A stretch of DNA of 20,948 bases from a virus, in the IMG/VR virus record IMGVR_UViG_3300008266_001213, positions 1-20,948 of that record; one strand, given 5' to 3'. The translations under genes were made by a program, and so were the position numbers. Below are positions 1 to 7,340 of this stretch, one piece after another (the first letter of the stretch is position 1; each line of letters opens with the position of its first letter). Below the pieces are notes generated by a model that saw only the letters and a program-made list of their open reading frames with translations, had not been told where the DNA came from and ran no database searches.

Positions 1-70
1 CATCAAAATACGCTTCAGCCTCTACAATTTTATCTCCGACCAATTGATCAATTAATGGCTGAATTTGCAT
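1..70 (-). CDS. 5' end of an unidentified gene running off the left edge
   Basis: An ATG at 70-68 opens a frame that stays open to the window edge (23 codons, beginning MQIQPLIDQLVGDKIVEAEA). An AAAGG Shine-Dalgarno lies about 7 bases upstream, just past the TAG stop of the phosphoesterase gene, and the 11-base gap fits the spacing of this operon. The visible residues are acidic and probably helical. I do not recognise a family from so short a stretch, and no function is proposed. Confidence 0.6.
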   Translation of the reverse strand, partial: MQIQPLIDQLVGDKIVEAEAYFD

Positions 71-81
71 GATAAACCTTT

Positions 82-789
82 CTATACTATTTTTCCGATC
101 CACCTACCGTTTGTGTTAAGAACCATAGGCATAAGTTTTGGCTGTCCATTGATAATGACACCACATCCTACAATGAACCTGCTTTTAAAGTTTTTGGCAT
201 AGTCAAACGCCATAGACTTTTGATGTATTAAACATCCTACTTGCATACCCCAAATTAGTGCATCTGGGTTACTGTAATATCCAATACTAAATTTAGTGTG
301 GTAGTGGCCCTGGACTGTATTCATTCCATACTGCTGGGCTACCTTTAAAACGTCTGCAACAAGCCCATGTGTAAAGAAACATCTGGAGTTATCACTTAGG
401 GTTATTGTATGATCATCTACCCATTCCCAACCTTTTCCAACGCCTAAAAACTCGTTATAGTCTTTTAGGTATCCTCTAGGCATGCCGTGTTTTAATGCAC
501 GTCTATAAACTAATGAGCTATGGTTACTGTGAACCAATGTCATTTTAGGGAATATCTTTTCTAATTCTTTAATGTATTTTTTAGACTGTTCTAATTCATG
601 GCCTGCTGAATATAAGTCTGGGTTATGTTCGTGCATAGATATAGCATGATGATCTAATTCATCACCTATATTTACTACATGGTCAAACTTAAATTGTTTT
701 TTTAGTGCTTTTAAAAATGTAAATGCGTCTGGATGATGGTAAGGAATGTGAAGATCAGATATTACTAATACCGACTTATATTTAGACAT
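82..789 (-). CDS. Calcineurin-like metallophosphoesterase
   Basis: This 235-residue protein carries the metal-binding motifs of the calcineurin-like phosphoesterase superfamily in the usual order: SDLH (11-14), GDELDHH (42-48), SNH (88-90) in the place of the usual GNH, HG (141-142) and GHYH (161-164). The family hydrolyses phosphomono- or phosphodiesters with a two-metal centre. Phage members are variously nucleotide phosphatases or nucleases, so the substrate here is unknown. It is probably cytoplasmic, with no signal peptide or membrane segment. The ATG has AAGGA 6 bases upstream. A 109-base gap separates it from the lysis genes, so it may have its own promoter. The Gly-to-Ser change in the third motif is conservative and the metal ligands are intact. 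The superfamily call is firm; the role is not. Confidence 0.88.
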   Translation of the reverse strand: MSKYKSVLVISDLHIPYHHPDAFTFLKALKKQFKFDHVVNIGDELDHHAISMHEHNPDLYSAGHELEQSKKYIKELEKIFPKMTLVHSNHSSLVYRRALKHGMPRGYLKDYNEFLGVGKGWEWVDDHTITLSDNSRCFFTHGLVADVLKVAQQYGMNTVQGHYHTKFSIGYYSNPDALIWGMQVGCLIHQKSMAFDYAKNFKSRFIVGCGVIINGQPKLMPMVLNTNGRWIGKIV

Positions 790-898
790 AACTATCCTTG
801 ATGGTTGTTTTGTCTATTGTACACTAATAATAAAATTACTACCATTATCAATAGCTTAAAATTGTCTATAAAGCATAGCGCATCACAAATAATATACT
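790..898 (-). promoter_or_regulatory. Intergenic spacer, possible weak promoter
   Basis: This 109-base AT-rich spacer is the longest gene-free stretch in the window. On the minus strand a TACAAT box (816-821) could be a -10 element for the phosphoesterase gene, but the hexamer 17-18 bases upstream does not resemble TTGACA. A TTGATA lies further up, about 24 bases away, which is too far. I see no stable hairpin with a T-run after the DUF5675 stop codon. The promoter call is speculative. Confidence 0.2.
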
Positions 899-1288
899 CT
901 AGCATATTTTAATTGTAGCTGTTTTAGCTTGCTTGAGCTTTTCAAAAAACTTTTTATAAGCTGCTTTAGAGTTCCCTATAAAGTCTTTACCTGACCATGT
1001 AGTGCCTACTAATATACATCCTTCAGTATGTGCAGATGTATTGCCTGAATGAATACGAACACCTGTAAAGTTAGGAACGTCTAGTATATGTGGCATATCT
1101 TGTTTAAAGCGTACAGATGCGTCTATAATTACTTTATATTCACCAGTAGGAATAGCAGTCTTACCTATGACTTTAGTGCCATTTCTGACTACATCTTCTA
1201 ACGTGTAACACTCATATACACCGTCTATATACATCTTGCCTATAGTGTGTGTATCTTTAAACTCAAACCTGTTTACTTCAATTAACAT
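899..1288 (-). CDS. DUF5675 family protein, putative peptidoglycan-active enzyme
   Basis: This 129-residue protein matches the DUF5675 pattern seen in many phages: an N-terminal beta-rich half with ECYTLED (26-32) and PTGEYKV (47-53), then a signature with H80, SGNT (81-84), H87 and TEGC (88-91). The His...Gly-Cys arrangement resembles the active site of YkuD L,D-transpeptidases (HxnSxGC), so a role in cutting or remodelling peptidoglycan crosslinks is a reasonable inference, though I know of no firm proof for the family. It sits directly after the holin and a small membrane ORF and no other endolysin is visible in the window, which favours it as the lysis enzyme. There is no signal peptide. 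There is no Shine-Dalgarno before the ATG; the 11-base overlap with the upstream 52-codon ORF suggests translational coupling. Confidence 0.8.
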   Translation of the reverse strand: MLIEVNRFEFKDTHTIGKMYIDGVYECYTLEDVVRNGTKVIGKTAIPTGEYKVIIDASVRFKQDMPHILDVPNFTGVRIHSGNTSAHTEGCILVGTTWSGKDFIGNSKAAYKKFFEKLKQAKTATIKIC

Positions 1289-1436
1289 TTTTGTCTATAT
1301 AAGTAAGAGCTTGTGTGAGATATTGCATAGCATACATAAATAGAATAGAGAAGCCCATAGCTACGAATAATAGGCATACGACTAATAATTTAAGTATAGC
1401 TAAACCGATAAAGTTAAGTATGTTTAATACTATCAT
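1278..1436 (-). CDS. 52-residue membrane protein bridging holin and DUF5675 genes
   Basis: This short ORF fills the apparent gap between the holin and DUF5675 genes. Its ATG overlaps the holin stop as ATGA (1433-1436), and its own TGA (1278-1280) lies 11 bases inside the DUF5675 gene. A weak AAGAG Shine-Dalgarno sits about 7 bases upstream. The product begins MIVLNILNFIGLAILKLLVV and stays hydrophobic to about residue 40, enough for one long or two short membrane helices, and ends in a polar tail (YIDKNVN). Position and composition suggest a small lysis accessory protein such as a second holin, an antiholin or a spanin-like component. No family is recognised. The double overlap and the lack of a Shine-Dalgarno on the next gene argue that it is translated. 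Confidence 0.65.
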   Translation of the reverse strand: MIVLNILNFIGLAILKLLVVCLLFVAMGFSILFMYAMQYLTQALTYIDKNVN

Positions 1437-1840
1437 TTAACACTCTTTTTAATGTGTAATAATGAACGTTCACCGAATAAATAGAAACCAACTGCACTTG
1501 CAAAGTTATCTACTTCAGATGTTGCTGTACCGTTAAGGTGCATAGTAGCCCATGTTGTTAAAACTAATAAACCAATAGCTGGTCGCATAAGTCTTATGAT
1601 AGCTTCTACCCATAAGTATGATGGGTTACCACCACCAGCTTCATTCATCACTTTAAAGAAGTCTAGGTCAATTTGTTTCATCTTGACATACTGTTCTATC
1701 GTAGCTGGTTTAAATTGGTCAGGTGCTATAAATTTATTAATAAGTGACTTGCCTAAGTCTACAGCAACTGGTGCAAAAGCAGATAATATTGTTATTGGGT
1801 CTATGATATTCTCCTTATAATTCTTTAGGATCGTAGCCAA
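1433..1840 (-). CDS. 3-TM holin-like protein
   Basis: The product resembles phage holins of the 3-TM type (gene-transfer-agent/marine-phage 'Holin_3TMs' group). It has a hydrophobic N-terminal segment after IDPITILSAFAPVAVDLG, a charged amphipathic middle (EQYVKMKQIDLDFFKVMNEAGG), and a C-terminal membrane part (WVEAIIRLMRPAIGLLVLTTW, then VGFYLFGERSLLH). It would sit in the inner membrane and form the lysis pore. The start is uncertain. The outermost start codon is a TTG at 1840 with no Shine-Dalgarno, and it would add 12 residues that merely overlap the end of the metallopeptidase gene. A strong AAGGAG lies 6 bases before an ATA codon (1804-1802), exactly where family members begin (M-x-DPIT), so the true protein may start at 1804 with a non-standard initiator. 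The stop overlaps the next ORF as ATGA. Confidence 0.78.
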   Translation of the reverse strand: MATILKNYKENIIDPITILSAFAPVAVDLGKSLINKFIAPDQFKPATIEQYVKMKQIDLDFFKVMNEAGGGNPSYLWVEAIIRLMRPAIGLLVLTTWATMHLNGTATSEVDNFASAVGFYLFGERSLLHIKKSVK

Positions 1841-2174
1841 GTGTGTTAGCTACTCTCTTTTGTAGTTTTAAGAATAAACCTTTGTGACTTGTATATTTAT
1901 CTGTTTTAGGTGCTTCAAGATAGCATATCATGTGGATAATTTCGTGACAGATAGTTTTGATAACTGTATCTAAATGTCCACACTTTGCAGTAGATATAGT
2001 AATAACATGAGGTTCACCAGCTTCAGGCGGCTCATATTGTCCGCATATAGTATCGTCATGCACTACTACGAAGTCTACTTTAGATGCAGGCGGTAGTTTA
2101 TATTCATCAAATACAGGAAATTGTATAAGAGTATCGTACAAATTCGCTATATTATTCTCATTAATGAATGTCAT
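1815..2174 (-). CDS. SprT-like zinc metallopeptidase
   Basis: This is a 119-residue protein when started at the ATG at 2174, whose ATGA overlaps the stop of the upstream coiled-coil/TM gene. The open frame extends to 2246, but that would bury 24 residues inside the neighbour. The zincin motif HEIIH is at 77-81 (zinc-binding H77 and H81, catalytic E78). A downstream SHKGLF (96-101) offers H97 as third ligand, with the H-x-G-x-F pattern of SprT-like proteins. There is no signal peptide or membrane segment. In cellular SprT/Spartan proteins the domain cleaves DNA-crosslinked proteins; the target of the phage form is unknown. The location between two membrane-protein genes of the lysis region could mean a lysis or late virion-processing role, which is inference. 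The family-level call rests on the motif. Confidence 0.72.
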   Translation of the reverse strand: MTFINENNIANLYDTLIQFPVFDEYKLPPASKVDFVVVHDDTICGQYEPPEAGEPHVITISTAKCGHLDTVIKTICHEIIHMICYLEAPKTDKYTSHKGLFLKLQKRVANTLGYDPKEL

Positions 2175-2377
2175 TTGCCAAGCCAGTTGTGCATGACAAA
2201 TGTAAATAAGCCACCGATAAATGAAGCTATAGTCATACCTGCCCAAAAGCCACCCTTGCTTTTGTTAGCTAAAGCTAGTAGTTCATCCATACCTGCTTCT
2301 AACTTGTCTATTTTCTTTTCCATTTGCTCTACTTGAGCTACGAGTTGTCCGTATTTAAATGGGTCGATCTCACTCAT
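2171..2377 (-). CDS. Small coiled-coil protein with C-terminal membrane anchor
   Basis: I start this 68-residue protein at the ATG at 2377 (MSEIDPFKYG...), because AAGGA lies 7 bases before it. An earlier in-frame ATG at 2392 sits on the stop of the upstream gene and lacks a Shine-Dalgarno. Residues about 10-38 form a heptad-like charged helix (QVEQMEKKIDKLEAGMDELL), followed by a GGFWAGMTIASFIGGLFTFV membrane segment and a short polar tail. The layout resembles XhlA/hemolysin-type holin accessory proteins and other small phage lysis proteins with a cytoplasmic coiled coil. It heads the lysis region and is coupled to the metallopeptidase by ATGA. A holin-type or spanin-like role is an inference. 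Confidence 0.7.
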   Translation of the reverse strand: MSEIDPFKYGQLVAQVEQMEKKIDKLEAGMDELLALANKSKGGFWAGMTIASFIGGLFTFVMHNWLGK

Positions 2378-2391
2378 TACTAATTCCTTCA

Positions 2392-4422
2392 TTATTGACT
2401 ATTTAAGATACTTGGGAAGTATCTTTGTTGAGTTGTAGCGCCAAACTTACCAGCAATGCCACCTGTGGTATATGGACTAATAAGTCCTCTTCCACCTCTA
2501 GTTAATACGTCTGAAATAACTTCAGATGGTCTGCGTGTAGTAAGTTCTCTAGCAATAGTTTGTAGTCTTGCAGGATCAGTCTCAGTCAATATCTTTACTA
2601 CTTCGTTAGCTGTTGACTTAAGTTGCTGTTCGTTCATTTGTGTAGCATCCATTTTAAGAGCATTAAATATTAAGTTTTGTGCGTCAATATTTGGTGCTTC
2701 TTGTGCAATAGTGCCACGTACTGCTTTAGCTGCTTCTTGTCTTGCTGCTGTTTGTGATCCAGCTAATACTTGACCAGATGTAGCTTTCATTTCCATTTCT
2801 GTTTGGAAGTTTTTAATAAACTGGTTAAATTTGTTTTGGCCCAACTCATTATCTGGGAAAGTAGCTTTAATAAGCGCTACACGTTTAGGATCTTTAAGAA
2901 TATTACGTGCTACGTTAGCCGTCATAGGTACAACTGTATCTGTAGACTGTCCACCTACACGCTCAATAAGATCAGACATAGCACCTAGTCTAAATGCTTC
3001 TTTTTCAGATGTAGACATCTTTTTAATATCAGCTTTTAATTGGTCTGGGTTAGACTTTAAGAATGTTCTACCTGACTGCATTGCATCCATAGTAGCTGTG
3101 TCATCTGCCCAGTAATTACGTGCTGACTTATAAGATGGGTTATTCTTATCAATATAGTTTAAGAATTGCGCTCTAGTATCTTTAATAGAGTTTAATTGTG
3201 TATTACCAATGCCACTAGATGGTGACTTGCCTGTATATACAAGATCATCTAAACCCATTTTAACAAAGTGTAAAAACTCTGTATCTACTGCAGGTACAAG
3301 TTTATTATCTGCTGTGACTAACTGACCTTGTGCATTTACTACTACATTAGGTACTTTAATACCTTTTTCTTGTGCAATATTAACACCTCTTGCATACGCT
3401 TGTTGTACGCTTGGACGGCCTAATAAGTCTGTAAGTTCTCTATTAACTGGCACTTGCTTTTTAAAAGCATTCTCATACATCTTTTTACCTAGATCAGTTC
3501 TAGCTGCTTTAAGTGCATTAAACTCATCAAAGAATGATGCTGTAGTACCAAATGCTTCTTGCAAGTCTGAAGTTAAGCGTGCTGAAAGACCTTTATCACG
3601 TTGTTCTAAAAACTTCTTGGCTGTTTGTTTTGCTGGTGATGGAATAAGACTTACTGCATCTAAATAAGCTCTAGTATTAGGGCCAATATCAGCTAATGTA
3701 TATGGTTTGCCGGCATTTTGAAGTACTGTATTAATAGCTTCATCTACTGAACCTACATCAGACTTTAATGCTTCTTTGACAAGGTTTCTACCAGCTTGTA
3801 AACCTGTTACATCTGGATCAGCAAACATAGACTTAATAATAGGTTGAGATACATTTTTAACAACTCTAGCACCTAATTGTAATGCAGGAGCTGCTGCACC
3901 ACCAGCTACACCGCCAATTGCTGTAGAAGTTAATTGTTCTGTTGGACTACCTTCTCCTGCACCAAAACCACCAATTGCACCAGACTTAAACCCTTGTAAA
4001 GCAGCTTTACCCAATGTTAATGGAGCTGTAGTACCTTTACTAATAATGGCAGGAATAGCACCACCTACTACTTGTTCACCAATAGATCTAATTGGCTTTT
4101 CTGAAGCTCTTTGCTCTAGTGCTAAACGCTCTAAACCTACACCAGCTTCTCTAGGCGTAATTTCACCGTATCCTGCTTCTTTAGCTGCTTTAGAAATAAC
4201 ACCAGGCTTTTTTCCAAAGACAGAGTTAAGTGTACCTAGCAATTCATCTGAGAAATTTAATGTAGCGCCTTGTAAATACTGTCCAATGCTTTGTGGTGTC
4301 ACTACACCAGTCTCAATAGCATTTAAAACTGTTTCACCTTGCTTACTTAAATTACCTTGGTCTCTACCAGCAGATAAGTCAAAATACAGTTCTTGTATGA
4401 CTGCTTTTGGATCTTGAGCCAT
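2392..4422 (-). CDS. Large internal virion / DNA-ejection protein candidate
   Basis: This 676-residue protein begins MAQDPKAVIQ with AAGGA 7-8 bases upstream. Residues about 110-190 are rich in Gly, Ala and small hydrophobics (IGGFGAGEGSP, IGGVAGGAAAPAL), which suits a membrane-active segment. The rest is mostly helical and charged, with a KPYTLADIGPNTRAYLD stretch typical of large phage and prophage internal proteins and a long Gln/Ala-rich C-terminal helix region ending in RYFPSILNSQ. It lies last in a run of four such proteins, in the position where podoviruses encode their ejection proteins. The likely role is as an internal capsid protein released into the cell envelope to form the DNA conduit. 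No catalytic motif (transglycosylase or peptidase) is evident. Family assignment is by context and composition only. Confidence 0.72.
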   Translation of the reverse strand: MAQDPKAVIQELYFDLSAGRDQGNLSKQGETVLNAIETGVVTPQSIGQYLQGATLNFSDELLGTLNSVFGKKPGVISKAAKEAGYGEITPREAGVGLERLALEQRASEKPIRSIGEQVVGGAIPAIISKGTTAPLTLGKAALQGFKSGAIGGFGAGEGSPTEQLTSTAIGGVAGGAAAPALQLGARVVKNVSQPIIKSMFADPDVTGLQAGRNLVKEALKSDVGSVDEAINTVLQNAGKPYTLADIGPNTRAYLDAVSLIPSPAKQTAKKFLEQRDKGLSARLTSDLQEAFGTTASFFDEFNALKAARTDLGKKMYENAFKKQVPVNRELTDLLGRPSVQQAYARGVNIAQEKGIKVPNVVVNAQGQLVTADNKLVPAVDTEFLHFVKMGLDDLVYTGKSPSSGIGNTQLNSIKDTRAQFLNYIDKNNPSYKSARNYWADDTATMDAMQSGRTFLKSNPDQLKADIKKMSTSEKEAFRLGAMSDLIERVGGQSTDTVVPMTANVARNILKDPKRVALIKATFPDNELGQNKFNQFIKNFQTEMEMKATSGQVLAGSQTAARQEAAKAVRGTIAQEAPNIDAQNLIFNALKMDATQMNEQQLKSTANEVVKILTETDPARLQTIARELTTRRPSEVISDVLTRGGRGLISPYTTGGIAGKFGATTQQRYFPSILNSQ

Positions 4423-4435
4423 TTCTATTCCTTAA

Positions 4436-5506
4436 TTATTTGAATAAGATATTTTTGTTTTTAATAACGCCTGTATTGCTTTGAACCATGCCTGGCAATT
4501 GTGACTTAATAGCAAGTACATCTGGAGCAGTTCTAGCTTGTAAGTCTTTAGTAAATGCCATTTTGTCTTTAAACAATTTAGCTCTAGCTTGTGATGGACT
4601 TGTTTCAATAAGGCTAGCATTTTTAAGTTGCCAGTCTGCTGTCCATTCTGCAAGAGCTGCATCACGTTTAGCGCCAATTTCAAGTGCGTTGATAAGTAAT
4701 AAGTTACCTTCAGGTGTTTTACCAATATTAGGAGCTGAATCAACAATAAATTGTAAGTCTGTATTAGTTGGGTTAGCTCCAAGTTTTTTAACTTGAGGAA
4801 TAATAACGCCTTTAGATAATGAGTCAAACTGTTCAAGTTTAGAAGTAGACTCAACATTAAAGCCTGGTACAAGTAATTGGCCTGCCTTAGAAATTGTTTT
4901 AGCTGCTTCAGCACCAGTACCTGTTCTTACACCTTCGTTAATTAAATTTCTCATTGATGAGTATGTTGGCAATGTGCTTTGTGCATCCATACCAGCATTT
5001 AAACTACCTTCAAGGTCTTTAATAACATTAGATGCAAACTCTTTATTAGATACGTTAGTAACCACATTAGTTTTTGGCGCTCTAAGGTTAGCCATTGTTT
5101 TAGCATATTCAAGAAATTGAGGGTTTTCTTGCGCAAACTGAAACTCACGTACATCCGTAGGCAATGCTTTTAGATAGTCTAATTGAGCATCTCTTAATTC
5201 TTTTTGGATCTTAAGTTTATTCATTTCATTTTCGGTTGCTGTATTAAAAGCACCTTGTGATGCTTGCATACCACCTAAATATGACTTAGCAAGATATGGT
5301 ATAGGTGAGCCATAGCCTTGGTTTTTAGGAGTAGCTAAATAAGTAGCTCCTGCTCCAATAAGACCAGATAATAATGCTTGGTTTTTTAACTGTTCTTGTT
5401 GAGTAGAAGTTAATAAACCGCTTAAGTATTCAGGTTGTCTAGCACCAAATATATTCATGCCACTAAACAAATTACCTAAACCAGTTCCTGTATCAAATAG
5501 TGCCAT
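4436..5506 (-). CDS. Structural / internal virion protein, unknown family
   Basis: This 356-residue protein is preceded by GGAAGG, which lies within the last codons of the upstream gene, 8 bases from the ATG. The N-terminus (to about residue 90) is Gly- and Leu-rich with an AGATYLATP stretch. It is followed by a strongly helical, charged section (EMNKLKIQKELRDAQLDYLKAL) that could form a coiled coil, and a C-terminal helical domain with NLLLINALEIGAKRDAALAEW, a pattern I associate with proteins adjacent to ejection proteins in aquatic phages. No enzyme motif is seen. Its place between the 229-residue Gly/Ala-rich protein and the 676-residue protein supports an internal-virion role. Confidence 0.7.
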   Translation of the reverse strand: MALFDTGTGLGNLFSGMNIFGARQPEYLSGLLTSTQQEQLKNQALLSGLIGAGATYLATPKNQGYGSPIPYLAKSYLGGMQASQGAFNTATENEMNKLKIQKELRDAQLDYLKALPTDVREFQFAQENPQFLEYAKTMANLRAPKTNVVTNVSNKEFASNVIKDLEGSLNAGMDAQSTLPTYSSMRNLINEGVRTGTGAEAAKTISKAGQLLVPGFNVESTSKLEQFDSLSKGVIIPQVKKLGANPTNTDLQFIVDSAPNIGKTPEGNLLLINALEIGAKRDAALAEWTADWQLKNASLIETSPSQARAKLFKDKMAFTKDLQARTAPDVLAIKSQLPGMVQSNTGVIKNKNILFK

Positions 5507-5508
5507 AA

Positions 5509-6198
5509 TTAATACCTTCCATAAACTTGTAAACCACCATAGCTAGGTGATAGTCTAGTTAAAAGTTTTTCATCTTGACCTAAGCCAAATGATGGAGCTG
5601 GTCTTTGTGTAATGGGAGCTGCAGGAGCTACTGGTAAATTAAGTGGAGGAGCTGGTTGGTTTAATGCTTGATAACCTTGTAGTCCTGCACCAATAGCTTG
5701 GCTAGGGTTAGCTTGCGCCCAGTCAGATGCCATAGTACCAACGCCTGTTATTTTGTCCATGGCTGTTGGAGGTGTGTAATTAAATATTTTAGATGTATCC
5801 ATAGCGCCTAATGGAATGCCAGTAGCACCACCAGCTAAGTTTGCTGTAGTTAAATTAATACCGTCAGCAAATGCGCCAGTTGTTGTAGTTGCAGGTATTG
5901 CTTTACTTCCAATAGCACCTAAATTAGTACCTACTCCTGTTGTTGGAACTTGACTAAACAAATTATTAATACCCATGCCAGGAGCAATTGCAGTTCCTGC
6001 AGCGTCTGCGCCAAGTGATACACCTGGAGTTACTCCACTAGAGAACATATCAGCAATTTTACCGCCTAGTAAACTATCTGAACCACCAAATAAACCACCT
6101 GTAGCACCACCTAGTAAAGCACCTTTAAGAGGGCTTTGTCCGGTAATTGCTGAACCTACAGCGCCTACTCCAGCGCCTATTAATGTTGGCATACCCAT
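5509..6198 (-). CDS. Gly/Ala-rich small internal virion protein candidate
   Basis: This 229-residue protein starts MGMPTLIGAGVGAVGSAITG. AAAGG is about 9 bases before the first ATG, and a second ATG two codons later is an equal choice. The first 60 residues are a Gly/Ala/Leu-rich hydrophobic region with glycine-zipper-like spacing (GALLGGATGGLFGG), the middle is low-complexity with many Thr, Pro and Gly, and the end is Pro-rich (NQPAPPLNLPVAPAAP) before a short polar tail. Such glycine-zipper segments occur in phage ejection and lytic membrane-active proteins. It starts one base after the stop of the upstream gene and lies 2 bases from the next. Function is inferred from context. Confidence 0.68.
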   Translation of the reverse strand: MGMPTLIGAGVGAVGSAITGQSPLKGALLGGATGGLFGGSDSLLGGKIADMFSSGVTPGVSLGADAAGTAIAPGMGINNLFSQVPTTGVGTNLGAIGSKAIPATTTTGAFADGINLTTANLAGGATGIPLGAMDTSKIFNYTPPTAMDKITGVGTMASDWAQANPSQAIGAGLQGYQALNQPAPPLNLPVAPAAPITQRPAPSFGLGQDEKLLTRLSPSYGGLQVYGRY

Positions 6199-6199
6199 A

Positions 6200-7330
6200 T
6201 TAAGATACCTTTCCTACTAAATAGCAAATAGGCTCTAAGATAGCACGATAAATACGACCTAATGTGTCTCTCTTATTCCCACGCATTTGTTTATAAATAT
6301 CAGCAGTTCTATGTCTAGCAATATGTGCTAATACATTGCGTACTACTTTGTTAAGTTTACCATTACCTTTAGCAAAGTCTACTAATGGTAAGAATAGTGT
6401 GTGATAACCTTTTTCGTATACTTTAGCGTTTGGCATGTTAGCTGAATGTTTGAGCCAAATTGCATTACGGAATGATCCGAAACCATAAGCCTGTTCATTC
6501 ATCATAGTACATACTATCTTACCACCGCCACTTTGTTGAGACTGTGTAGTAGATACTTGACCAACAGGAGCGCCATAAGCTGCGCCAAGGTATGCTTGAA
6601 GTTTTTGATATGGTTTGTTTTGTTCGAAGTTAAACTTATCAATAGCAGCTTGTAGTGCTGTTTGTTGATAGTTTTCTGTAGTTTTACCTACGTTAGCTAA
6701 TTGTTGAATATCTGCATAGTCAGCAGCAGCCATTTGAGGTGCGTTAAATGCAGAGGCTTGTTGCGCTGCACGTTCACCTGCATAATTAGCATAAGCAAGA
6801 TCACCATATTTATTAGTTAATGTATTAGCCAATGTTTGTGCTGCTCTGTTTTGAATGTCAGCAGATACATTTGAACCATAACGTCCTGCTAAAGACGCAG
6901 TACCTTGTGCTGCTCTAATAGCGTCATTATATGCTTGTGTAGCTTCTTGTGTAGGCCCTCTTAATGCAGCACTTAGGTATGGGTTACCAGCAGATAAATA
7001 TTGACCTTGAACTGTACCTAATTGTTGTTGTTGAGCTGCTTGTGATAATGGACTACCTGCTAATGCTCTATTTTGAGCTGCTTGCAATGCTAAAGTAGTT
7101 TGTTGAGATGGGCTGACATAAGTTTGACTAGGGAAATATTCTGGGCCAGGTTGTTGGTATAGGCCTTTAGCTTCTTGTAAACCATATTCTACGAATGGTC
7201 TTACAGTAGGATCTAATTCAGACTTAGTAGTAGACGTACCACTACCTCCGCCTCCTGATCCACCGCCACCATAAAATGTAAATGACTCAACTAAACCTGT
7301 AAGCCAATTAGATAAATTCAGTAATTTCAT
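6200..7330 (-). CDS. Virion protein with Gly-linker N-terminus and conserved C-terminal domain
   Basis: I start at the ATG at 7330 (MKLLNLSNWL), which has AAGGA upstream and lies 10 bases after the stop of the GNAT-like gene; the longer frame to 7405 only overlaps that gene. The product is 376 residues. A short hydrophobic N-terminus leads into a natural GGGGSGGGGSG linker, then a long Ala/Gln-rich helical section (about 50-270) with repeats of QAAQ type, then a basic C-terminal domain of about 100 residues (from CTMMNEQAYGFGSFRN to EPICYLVGKVS). That last domain is compositionally distinct (aromatic- and Lys/Arg-rich) and resembles a module attached to phage internal or tail-tip proteins. 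A role in the ejection apparatus is likely from its position. Confidence 0.72.
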   Translation of the reverse strand: MKLLNLSNWLTGLVESFTFYGGGGSGGGGSGTSTTKSELDPTVRPFVEYGLQEAKGLYQQPGPEYFPSQTYVSPSQQTTLALQAAQNRALAGSPLSQAAQQQQLGTVQGQYLSAGNPYLSAALRGPTQEATQAYNDAIRAAQGTASLAGRYGSNVSADIQNRAAQTLANTLTNKYGDLAYANYAGERAAQQASAFNAPQMAAADYADIQQLANVGKTTENYQQTALQAAIDKFNFEQNKPYQKLQAYLGAAYGAPVGQVSTTQSQQSGGGKIVCTMMNEQAYGFGSFRNAIWLKHSANMPNAKVYEKGYHTLFLPLVDFAKGNGKLNKVVRNVLAHIARHRTADIYKQMRGNKRDTLGRIYRAILEPICYLVGKVS

Positions 7331-7340
7331 ATTGCTTTCC

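Noticed and set aside
810-1298. ATAGACAA repeated on the minus strand at 810-817, 862-869 and 1291-1298, possibly a shared regulatory site
   Set aside because: The same octamer or close variants also occur inside coding regions elsewhere in this AT-rich window and spacing to starts is inconsistent, so it cannot be told from background by eye.
2175-2246. Extended N-terminus of the metallopeptidase frame (start at 2246)
   Set aside because: It would bury 24 residues in the upstream gene; the ATG at 2174 has the classic ATGA coupling and gives a sensible domain start.
4432-4914. 160-codon minus-strand frame rich in Leu, Gln and Lys
   Set aside because: It overlaps the 356-residue virion gene out of frame, has the composition of a frame shadow and has no Shine-Dalgarno.
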